From contig JAIRNA010000074.1 of assembly GCA_031258305.1 (NCBI GenBank), positions 1 through 38,843 on the forward strand: a stretch of DNA of 38,843 nucleotides, given 5' to 3'. Under the pieces are notes generated by a model. That model was not told where the DNA came from and ran no database searches. It saw only the letters and a program-made list of their open reading frames with translations. This document shows positions 32,934-38,843 of this stretch, in pieces (positions within the stretch are counted from its first letter, which is position 1; the number at the start of each line of letters is the position of its first letter). This DNA comes from Treponema sp. (GTDB taxonomy: Bacteria; Spirochaetota; Spirochaetia; Treponematales; Breznakiellaceae). The position numbers and the translations under genes were made by a program.

Positions 32934-33394
32934 AATTTTATCCTTCTGATGGGAGGATGGATACGCAACTCCTCCAAATACGCCTGAATCTCGTCAAACG
33001 GATGTAATTCTCCCTTCCCTAAACCTGGGCATTCAGCCGCGGCTCTATTCCAGGACTTCTCGTCTTTAAGGATGAAGTCCCAGAACGGAAAGACTCTGCA
33101 CTGTACGGGACGGCTTTCGTAAACGGAACATCCTTCTTTCCAGAAAACACAGTCGAATTCGCCGCCTCCCAGCGGAATTTCTTTGAGCGAAAGATTCTCG
33201 TCGAGACCGTTTTCGGAAGGAACCCATCGACAAAATAGGGTGGTAAACTCTTCCACGCTTATGCCGTGCGTGCGTGCCAGTACGGAGAGGTCGTCTTCAG
33301 AGAGAAACACAAAGCCGCTTTCGTATCTACAGCACACCGAACAGCGCATACAGGAGAATCTAAGCCCATTACGGTAGAACAGTTCACCTTTCAT
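32930..33394 (-). CDS. YkgJ-family cysteine cluster protein
   Basis: The product carries the family's cysteine layout: CMRCSVCCRYESGFVFLSED near the N-terminus and CVFWKEGCSVYESRPVQC with CRVFPFW further on. These are thought to bind zinc or an iron-sulfur centre; the biochemical role is unknown. At 154 residues it is a normal small member. The start at 33394 (MKGELFYRNG) lies 8 bases after the upstream permease stop; the longer frame to 33454 would overlap that gene by 52 bases. It shares an ATGA overlap with the small gene downstream. Its place at the end of a sugar ABC cluster may be simple operon read-through. Confidence 0.85.
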   Translation of the reverse strand: MKGELFYRNGLRFSCMRCSVCCRYESGFVFLSEDDLSVLARTHGISVEEFTTLFCRWVPSENGLDENLSLKEIPLGGGEFDCVFWKEGCSVYESRPVQCRVFPFWDFILKDEKSWNRAAAECPGLGKGELHPFDEIQAYLEELRIHPPIRRIKL

Positions 33395-33402
33395 GGTCTG
33401 CG

Positions 33403-34248
33403 CTATCCCTTCACGGAACCAGCCGTGACGCCTCTGATGATATACTTTTGGCACGCAAAATAAAACGTCACTATCGGGATTATCGCGACGATGATGACCG
33501 CCATCATATGACCTGTGTCAATGGAGCCATGTCCTGTCCTCAGATACTGAACTGCAACTGGAATGGTACGGTATTCGGAGCCGATGATGAGAAAGGGGAG
33601 CAAGAAGTCATTCCATATCCACATGGCATTGATGATGGCGACTGTGATGGCGATGGGCGTAAGCATAGGCAGAACGATGTTGAAAAACATACCGATAGGA
33701 GAGCAACCATCGATAGTTGCGGCTTCTTCAATGGCAACTGGTACGGATTTCGCAAATCCACAGAACATAAACACCGATTGCCCCGCACCGAACCCCAAGT
33801 AAACGACAAGCACACCGATGGGATTGTCCAAGTAAAGTATATTCGTCACCTTCGTGAGGGGAAACATCACCATTTGAAACGGCACTATCATAGCGAATAC
33901 GAACATATAATAAAGCCATTTGCAAAACCCCTTGTTCATACGGGTAATATACCATCCAGTCATGCTTGAAAATAAAACGATGATTCCCACCGAGAACACG
34001 GTGATGAAAAACGACCAGCAGAACGCGTTCGGAAATTTGGTTGCCGCTATGCCTTGTATATAGTTCTTGAATCTAACGAAAGACGCACTGCTTGGAATCG
34101 CAAATGGCGCATCGGAAATATAGAGAGATCCTTTAAAGGAATTCATCAGCACGAGCAGAATAGGCATCAAAAACGCAAATGCCGCACAGGTAAGCGCGAT
34201 ATACGAGAATATCGCCACTCCGTTTCTTTCTTTGTAGGTGGTATACAC
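33403..34248 (-). CDS. Sugar ABC transporter permease (MalG-like)
   Basis: This is one of the two membrane subunits of a carbohydrate importer of the CUT1 type. The 281-residue protein has about six hydrophobic segments and the coupling (EAA) loop EEAATIDGCSPIGMFFNIVL followed by PMLTP. NDFLLPFLIIGSEYRTIPVA near the C-terminus is typical of MalG-type permeases. The chosen start is GTG at 34248 with AGGAGG 6 bases upstream; the frame runs 42 codons further into the upstream gene. It is 16 bases from that gene. No ATPase is encoded in the cluster, so a shared MsmK-like ATPase elsewhere is likely. Confidence 0.9.
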   Translation of the reverse strand: MYTTYKERNGVAIFSYIALTCAAFAFLMPILLVLMNSFKGSLYISDAPFAIPSSASFVRFKNYIQGIAATKFPNAFCWSFFITVFSVGIIVLFSSMTGWYITRMNKGFCKWLYYMFVFAMIVPFQMVMFPLTKVTNILYLDNPIGVLVVYLGFGAGQSVFMFCGFAKSVPVAIEEAATIDGCSPIGMFFNIVLPMLTPIAITVAIINAMWIWNDFLLPFLIIGSEYRTIPVAVQYLRTGHGSIDTGHMMAVIIVAIIPIVTFYFACQKYIIRGVTAGSVKG

Positions 34249-34264
34249 GAAAGCCTCCTTTTTA

Positions 34265-35107
34265 CTAGTTTTCCAATTCCCGCTTCCGCGTGATTGAAAG
34301 CTGAATGAATGAAATAAGCGCAACAAGGATGAAGAATATGACCGCTTTCGCTTGTCCCACACCTTCCCAACCACCGCGGCTGTAGAAGGTGTTGTAAATG
34401 TCCAAAGCGACCATTGCTGTCTGTTTGCCCGGCATTCCTGCGGTGAGGGAAAGGTTCTGGTCGAACATCCTGAACGAGTTGATGATGGACAGGAACATGG
34501 TAATGGTGATAGACGGCATGATAAGGGGAATGGTAATGCGAGTGAGCTTAGTAAATGGGTTTGCCCCGTCCATTTTCGCGGCTTCGTTGAGTTCTTCAGG
34601 TATATTCTGAATACCCGCGATGTAGATAATCATCATGTAACCCACGTATTGCCAGTTATTGAGAATGACCAAGCCCCAGAATCCATATTTCGGGTCCACC
34701 GTGATGGTAACGCCGAAGTTGTACAGGTAGCCGTTGATAATAAACTGCCAAATGTAGCCAAGCACGATGCCTCCTATCAGATTTGGCATAAATATTATAG
34801 TACGGAAGGCGTTTGTACCGGGCAGTTCCCGCGTCAAAAGCATAGCGAGACAAAACGCCAGCACGTTAATAAAAATAACCGACGTAACGGTAAATCTCAC
34901 CGAAAACCACAACGAATTCAAGAAGTCAGGATTTGAGAATACCCGCCTGTAATTGCCGACGCCTACCCATTGGATGTCCAACATGGTGGTAAATCGTGAG
35001 AACGATAGAAAAACGCCCAAAACAAACGGCAGAACAAACGCCAAAATAAACGCAATAAGAGTCGGTCCCACAAAAAGAAGAAAGTATTTTCGTAAAGTTT
35101 TTTCCAT
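34265..35107 (-). CDS. Sugar ABC transporter permease (MalF/UgpA-like)
   Basis: The 280-residue partner permease begins with a membrane helix (LLFVGPTLIAFILAFVLPFV) and shows NLIGGIVLGYIWQFIINGYL, IYIAGIQNIPEELNEAAKMD, the EAA loop EAAKMDGANPFTKLTRITIP and a final helix. It should pair with the MalG-like subunit to form the channel. It follows the binding-protein gene after a 204-base gap that contains a stable hairpin, so its expression is probably lower than that of the binding protein. Confidence 0.9.
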   Translation of the reverse strand: MEKTLRKYFLLFVGPTLIAFILAFVLPFVLGVFLSFSRFTTMLDIQWVGVGNYRRVFSNPDFLNSLWFSVRFTVTSVIFINVLAFCLAMLLTRELPGTNAFRTIIFMPNLIGGIVLGYIWQFIINGYLYNFGVTITVDPKYGFWGLVILNNWQYVGYMMIIYIAGIQNIPEELNEAAKMDGANPFTKLTRITIPLIMPSITITMFLSIINSFRMFDQNLSLTAGMPGKQTAMVALDIYNTFYSRGGWEGVGQAKAVIFFILVALISFIQLSITRKRELEN

Positions 35108-35129
35108 TTTTATTTCCCTTGGGGTGTAA

Positions 35130-35170
35130 TCCCCCGCCCCTTGGGGCGGTTAAAACTGGAGGGCGGGGGA
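35130..35170 (-). terminator. GC-rich hairpin between binding-protein and permease genes
   Basis: Perfect 10-bp arms TCCCCCGCCC (35130-35139) and GGGCGGGGGA (35161-35170) with a 21-base loop lie in the gap between the binding protein and the permeases. There is no U-run in the direction of transcription, so it may act as an mRNA-stabilising or partial attenuator hairpin of the kind that lets the binding protein be made in excess. Confidence 0.5.
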
Positions 35171-35311
35171 TTTGTTCCCCAGCATAATCCCGCCGCAGAT
35201 CGACGGGGTTTTTATTCCGAAAAGCTAGGAATAGGAAGGAGTAGGTTTATTAGCAAATGGCGCTTGCAACGTTCAACAACAATCCATTCCCGCTTTTCTA
35301 TCCTCTGCTCC

Positions 35312-36628
35312 TTATTTCAGAAACTCTTTCTCGGTTTCCCACGTGTTTTTGAAAGTCGTCTCAACGTCGCCCCATGCTTTATTACCGAGTGTGTAGTCGT
35401 AGAGAGCCGTGCCAAGCGTGTCTTTGAAAGCCTGACTAGGGAAACTGGTGAAATTCCATGAAACCGCGGTTAGATTGGGATTGCTCATATACCGATACGC
35501 CTCTTTTTCGAGCGGGTTATCCGGTCTTTCATCAGCGGAGAATGTTGAGAAAGGCGTTACAAAGCCGAGTTTTTCCACAGCAGCCTTCTTGCCTGCGGAT
35601 GTGTTGAAAAGCCATTCCAGAAGCTTTAGGGATGCCTCTTGGTCTTGTGCAGGCGATTTGATATTGACACTTATGAAATTTTCCGTGCCGGTACAGAGTC
35701 CCTGTTTTTCCTCGCCGAATACGCCCGTATAAATGGGTAGATATTTGACATCCGCGGCTTGCACGACGTTACCCGTGACTCCGGCTATCTGTCCCCAACC
35801 CCATGTACCGTTCTGCACCATCGCGGCTTGTCCGAGTGCAAACTCTGCCATCGAGTCGTCAACCGATTTCGAGCCGAGTAACTTCTTGTCTGTTACCGAG
35901 TTGTTTATGTAGAGGTCGAATATGTTTCCGTAGTTTGCCCCGTAAGTGAGGTCAATTTTTTCCAAATCGCCTACCTGTTTGTCACGATATTCGTAATAGA
36001 TAGGAAGATTGGCAAGGTGGGTCTGCCATCGCCAGTCTTCACCCGGTCTGAACGACGTAGAAGCAAATACTCCGTTAATGCCGAGGTCTGCCTTATGAGC
36101 GGTCATATCTTCAACAACAGCCTTGAGCTTGACAAAGTTGTTGATTTCCGCGGCGCTCGATATGTCCGTCACAGATCGGTCCTGAAGGGCGAAGTATTTG
36201 CGGAATATGGCATCGTTGTAGATGATACCGTAGGTTTCAACAGCATAAGGCAACCCATATACGCCATCCCCCGATGAAATCGCCATACTCTTGTCAGAAA
36301 GCCATTCGTAGAGAGCTGTGTTTTTGAGGTCTGCGGTATACGCCTTCCATATCTGATAACCGATGGGGCCGTTGATATTGAAAAGGGTCGGCGAATTTGC
36401 CTTCGCAATTTCGGAACGTAAAGTTTGCTCATAGGTACCGCTGGCCGCGGTAAGAACCTTTACCTGAATGCCTGTCTCGGCAGTGAATTGAGCGGCAACT
36501 TCCTGCCATTGAGCGTCAATTTCAGGCTTAAAGTTTAAAAGATAGACTTTTCCGGCTACATTCCTTTTTTCACATCCGGAAAATATAACGAAAGAAATGA
36601 ATAATGCGCAAAAAATTTTATTCATCAT
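35312..36628 (-). CDS. Extracellular sugar-binding lipoprotein (family 1 SBP)
   Basis: The 438-residue product has a short signal peptide with lipobox FSGC (Cys19). The family 1 fold is visible in VAAQFTAETGIQVKVLTAAS, SPTLFNINGPIGYQIWKAY, YGLPYAVETYGIIYNDAIFR, MVQNGTWGWGQIAGVTGN and FNTSAGKKAAVEKLGFVTPF. It captures a sugar outside the cell and delivers it to the two permeases downstream. The ligand cannot be named. AGGAGG precedes the ATG. Unlike the homologue at 15847-17055, it is intact. Confidence 0.92.
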   Translation of the reverse strand: MMNKIFCALFISFVIFSGCEKRNVAGKVYLLNFKPEIDAQWQEVAAQFTAETGIQVKVLTAASGTYEQTLRSEIAKANSPTLFNINGPIGYQIWKAYTADLKNTALYEWLSDKSMAISSGDGVYGLPYAVETYGIIYNDAIFRKYFALQDRSVTDISSAAEINNFVKLKAVVEDMTAHKADLGINGVFASTSFRPGEDWRWQTHLANLPIYYEYRDKQVGDLEKIDLTYGANYGNIFDLYINNSVTDKKLLGSKSVDDSMAEFALGQAAMVQNGTWGWGQIAGVTGNVVQAADVKYLPIYTGVFGEEKQGLCTGTENFISVNIKSPAQDQEASLKLLEWLFNTSAGKKAAVEKLGFVTPFSTFSADERPDNPLEKEAYRYMSNPNLTAVSWNFTSFPSQAFKDTLGTALYDYTLGNKAWGDVETTFKNTWETEKEFLK

Positions 36629-36646
36629 GGAATCCTCCTAAGGACC

Positions 36647-36674
36647 ATTATATACTTCTTTTTCTATAAGGCAA
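36647..36674 (-). promoter_or_regulatory. Promoter of the sugar ABC cluster
   Basis: On the minus strand TTGCCT (36669-36674), a 16-base spacer and a perfect TATAAT (36647-36652) lie about 20 bases before the binding-protein start. It is divergent from the promoter at 36715-36743. Confidence 0.6.
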
Positions 36675-36714
36675 GCTTTTTTTACATTTTTATCATGAGA
36701 ATTGTTATAAAGGT

Positions 36715-36743
36715 TTGACAAAAGTTTCATAAAACGATATACT
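36715..36743 (+). promoter_or_regulatory. Sigma-70 promoter of the YbjN-like/PspA pair
   Basis: TTGACA (36715-36720), a 17-base spacer and TATACT (36738-36743) form a near-perfect promoter about 75 bases before the ATG at 36818. The hexamers and spacing are the same as in the metA promoter. Confidence 0.85.
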
Positions 36744-36817
36744 AGAGAACCTATTGGTTGCACATGATACGTGTGCCGAATATATCCCGCAAAATGCGGT
36801 TCACCTATGGAGGGACT

Positions 36818-37219
36818 ATGGCGAATAACAAAATAGAACAGTATCTTATCGACCTTATGGTAAGTTACCGCGAGATTGGTAAGAATCTTTGGCTGATTGA
36901 AGACGACGAGAATTATTTGGAGAGCGTTGCCGTTATGCATGCGGACCCGCTTGTCGTTTTCAGAACAACGGTCATGGATGTGCCTGACGTAAGCGATGCA
37001 AAGAAACTCGAATTGTTTTCGAAACTTTTGGAACTCAATGCAACCGATTTAGTTCATGGGGCTTATGCGGTTGAAAATGGAAAAATCACCTTGATAGATA
37101 CATGGGAATACAACACACTGGACTTTCCCGAATTCAGGGCGGTTTTGGATGCTTTTGCTTTGGCATTGACTCAGCACTATAAAATCCTTTCCGACTACCG
37201 GAAAGTCTCTAAAGAGTAA
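36818..37219 (+). CDS. YbjN-like small protein (type III chaperone-like fold)
   Basis: The 133-residue protein (MANNKIEQYLIDLMVSYREI, then WLIEDDENYLESVAVMHADP and LVVFRTTVMDVP) has the alternating helix and strand pattern of YbjN or CesT-like proteins, ending in FPEFRAVLDAFALALTQHY. The ATG at 36818 follows GGAGGG; the frame runs 20 codons further upstream across the promoter-proximal leader. The stop codon TAA overlaps an ATG at 37219, and pspA starts 12 bases later. The YbjN assignment is by pattern, so moderate. Confidence 0.6.
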   Translation: MANNKIEQYLIDLMVSYREIGKNLWLIEDDENYLESVAVMHADPLVVFRTTVMDVPDVSDAKKLELFSKLLELNATDLVHGAYAVENGKITLIDTWEYNTLDFPEFRAVLDAFALALTQHYKILSDYRKVSKE

Positions 37220-37230
37220 TGGGGGGAAAA

Positions 37231-37920
37231 ATGGGAATATTTTCAAGACTTAAAACAATGATTTCGTCAAATGTGAACAACCTCATCAGCAAGGCGGAAA
37301 ATCCCGAGAAGATGCTGAATCAGCTCGTCATTGATATGAACGAACAGCTCATCGAATCGAAGAAGGCGGTCGCCTTGGCCATAGCGGATGAGAAAAAGCT
37401 TGAGCGTGAAATGGAAAATCAAGCGGCTCAATCTCAAGAGTGGGAACGCAAGGCTATGCTCGCGGTGAACGCGGGTAAAGACGACCTTGCAAAGGAAGCC
37501 CTTATTCGTAAACAGGAATTCGACAATGGATATGCCGAATATAAGAAGCAGTGGGAAGGGCAAAAGGCGGCCGTTGACAAGCTCAAACTCTCCCTGCGTG
37601 AACTTCAAAACAAGATAGACGAGGCGAACCGCAAGAAGAATCTTCTCATAGCACGGGCGAAACGCGCAGAAGCTCAGGAAAAGATTCAGAACACTATTTC
37701 TACCGTAGCAGGCAACCGGAATGCTTTCGACACTTTCGACCGTATGTCCGCGAAGATTGACCAGATTGAAGCCAGAGTCGCGGCAACAGCGGAACTCGAA
37801 GACTTCACTGCTAACAACGACCTCGAAAGACAGTTTGCGGCTCTGGAACATTCGGATGCGAATGGAGACGCTATGCTCCTCGCGCTCAAAGAAAAAATGA
37901 AAGCGCTTCCACAAAACTAG
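37231..37920 (+). CDS. pspA: PspA/IM30 family phage-shock-type protein
   Basis: PspA proteins bind damaged inner membrane and stabilise it as ESCRT-III-like polymers. The 229-residue product begins MGIFSRLKTMISSNVNNLIS and continues AENPEKMLNQLVIDMNEQLI, the conserved amphipathic and first helix. A long coiled coil follows (LEREMENQAAQSQEWERKA, about residues 55-150) and then FDRMSAKIDQIEARVAATAE. I chose the ATG at 37231, preceded by GGGGGGAAAA; an in-frame ATG at 37219 adds Met-Gly-Gly-Lys. The gene forms an operon with the YbjN-like gene. No pspF or pspBC is present, as is usual outside proteobacteria. Confidence 0.9.
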   Translation: MGIFSRLKTMISSNVNNLISKAENPEKMLNQLVIDMNEQLIESKKAVALAIADEKKLEREMENQAAQSQEWERKAMLAVNAGKDDLAKEALIRKQEFDNGYAEYKKQWEGQKAAVDKLKLSLRELQNKIDEANRKKNLLIARAKRAEAQEKIQNTISTVAGNRNAFDTFDRMSAKIDQIEARVAATAELEDFTANNDLERQFAALEHSDANGDAMLLALKEKMKALPQN

Positions 37921-37922
37921 GA

Positions 37923-37996
37923 AATTGGGAATGTTGGTAGTAAAAAAGCGTAAAATTTTCAATCAACGCGTAGTAACGAAAAATTTATTCCCAATT
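37923..37996. other. Inverted repeat after pspA
   Basis: Perfect 10-bp arms AATTGGGAAT (37923-37932) and ATTCCCAATT (37987-37996) flank a 54-base AT-rich loop just after the pspA stop. No good T-run follows. It may be a weak terminator or a stabilising structure. Confidence 0.35.
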
Positions 37997-38013
37997 CTCT
38001 CGTTTACAGAAAG

Positions 38014-38835
38014 ATGTTTTCACCAGAATTAATAGCTGCCTTCAAGAGCGAAGTAAACGCCTTTTTCGTGCAACAGGGGCGCAGTTTTCCGTGGCGGGAA
38101 AATGTGACGCCCTGGGGCGTGATGGTTTCAGAGTTTATGCTTCAGCAGACACAGACTGAGCGGGTTATACCGTTTTTTAAGCGGTGGATGGAGCGGTGGC
38201 CGGCGCCTATGGCGTTGGCTGAGGCTCCTTTGGAGGACGCTTTGCGGGAATGGGTGGGGCTTGGCTACAACAGGCGGTGCCGTTTTCTTAAGGAAGGTGC
38301 CCGTATCATTTGTACGGAATATGGGGGAAGTGTGCCTGACACCGATGTTGAACTGGCGCGGCTTCCCGGTGTCGGCGCATATACGGCCGGCGCTATCGCC
38401 TGTTTCGCCTACAATTACCCGTCTGTCTTCATTGAAACCAACATTCGTGCCGCAGTTCTGCATTTTTTCTTTAAAGACCAGGTGTCTGTTCCAGACAAAT
38501 CGCTTGTCCCCCTTTTGGAAGAGTCGCTTGACCGCGAAAACCCTCGACAATGGTATTGGGCGCTGATGGACTATGGCGCCGCGCTCAAGAAGTCAGGGAA
38601 AAACCCCTCTCAGCGAAGCGCTCATTACGCGAAACAGTCTGCGTTTGACGGTTCTTTTCGGCAGTTGCGAGGCAAACTTGTCAGATCGCTTGCCATAGAC
38701 GGTAAAGCTGACGCGGAGGAGCTTACCCGCCGTACCGGTATTGCTCCAGATGACCTCTATCGCGCCCTTTCCGCCTTGCGCCGCGACTCAATGGTCGCCG
38801 AACAAGAGGGGGTCTACCGAATATACGAGAGATGA
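38014..38835 (+). CDS. MutY/endonuclease III-like HhH-GPD DNA glycosylase, cluster-free
   Basis: The 273-residue protein has the MutY signature PWRENVTPWGVMVSEFMLQQ (Glu40 as the general acid) and the helix-hairpin-helix RLPGVGAYTAGAI (116-128). The following segment, VDTN or LDGN with a catalytic Asp in MutY and Nth, reads FIETNIRAAV here, so Glu141 replaces Asp. After the HhH-GPD domain, MDYGAALKKSGKNPSQRSAH and KQSAFDGSFRQLRGK appear in place of the four-Cys iron-sulfur loop; only two cysteines exist in the protein. A winged-helix tail (GIAPDDLYRALSALRRDSM) closes it, instead of the MutT-like domain of true MutY. It probably belongs to a distinct A/G-mismatch glycosylase subgroup. A full stop is present before the window end. 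Confidence 0.85.
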   Translation: MFSPELIAAFKSEVNAFFVQQGRSFPWRENVTPWGVMVSEFMLQQTQTERVIPFFKRWMERWPAPMALAEAPLEDALREWVGLGYNRRCRFLKEGARIICTEYGGSVPDTDVELARLPGVGAYTAGAIACFAYNYPSVFIETNIRAAVLHFFFKDQVSVPDKSLVPLLEESLDRENPRQWYWALMDYGAALKKSGKNPSQRSAHYAKQSAFDGSFRQLRGKLVRSLAIDGKADAEELTRRTGIAPDDLYRALSALRRDSMVAEQEGVYRIYER

Positions 38836-38843
38836 ACGACGGA

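Noticed and set aside
1-38843. CRISPR array
   Set aside because: No regularly spaced short direct repeats and no cas-like gene were seen; the two hairpin repeats are 15 kb apart.

Overview
The window looks like a chromosomal segment of a spirochaete, most likely a gut (termite-type) Treponema. This is inferred from the proteins: a spirochaete-style EF-G-like GTPase, a lipoprotein GH5 cellulase, a lipoprotein WD40 protein, an Rpn-tail protein and a retropepsin-like protein of a kind I associate with treponemes. No rRNA or other marker gene is present to prove it. By eye the first ~22 kb is GC-rich, about 23.7-24.65 kb is strongly AT-rich, and the rest is intermediate.

Region 1 (1-13.9 kb) holds housekeeping genes separated by decayed DNA: a structured repeat, larC, hslV-hslU, an unrecognised ruined gene on the minus strand, a ruined cytosine-C5 DNA methyltransferase, uvrC, a CorC/HlyC-type membrane protein, an Rpn-tail fragment, leuC-leuD on the minus strand and divergent glnS with a textbook terminator.

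Region 2 (14.0-24.6 kb) is an accessory region. It holds remnants of IS200 and IS256 transposases, a second copy of the structured repeat, a sugar-binding lipoprotein pseudogene bracketed by direct repeats, a small DUF6266-like gene with a retropepsin-like gene, and an oligopeptide ABC operon in which a permease and an ATPase are fused in one reading frame. A complete IS982-type element follows, with 12-bp terminal inverted repeats and a 7-bp target duplication but a broken transposase. Then come a transketolase fragment and an AT-rich glycosyltransferase gene carrying an in-frame run of 15 G, a strong candidate phase-variation switch.

Region 3 (24.7-38.8 kb) is dense and almost free of pseudogenes: tRNA-Leu(CAA), maf, groES, a YitT-type membrane protein, the EF-G-like GTPase, the cellulase and WD40 lipoprotein pair, a MetA homologue predicted to use acetyl-CoA, and a minus-strand sugar ABC cluster (binding protein, two permeases, a YkgJ-type cysteine-cluster protein and a 56-residue protein overlapping it by ATGA). 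It ends with a YbjN-like and PspA pair and a MutY-like glycosylase lacking the iron-sulfur cluster and the usual catalytic Asp.

Metabolically the window shows polymer breakdown (cellulase), sugar and peptide uptake, leucine and methionine biosynthesis, protein quality control (HslUV, GroES), DNA repair (UvrC, MutY-like) and envelope stress (PspA). The best candidates for undescribed biology are the modular hairpin repeat, the poly-G glycosyltransferase and the DUF6266-like/retropepsin-like pair.
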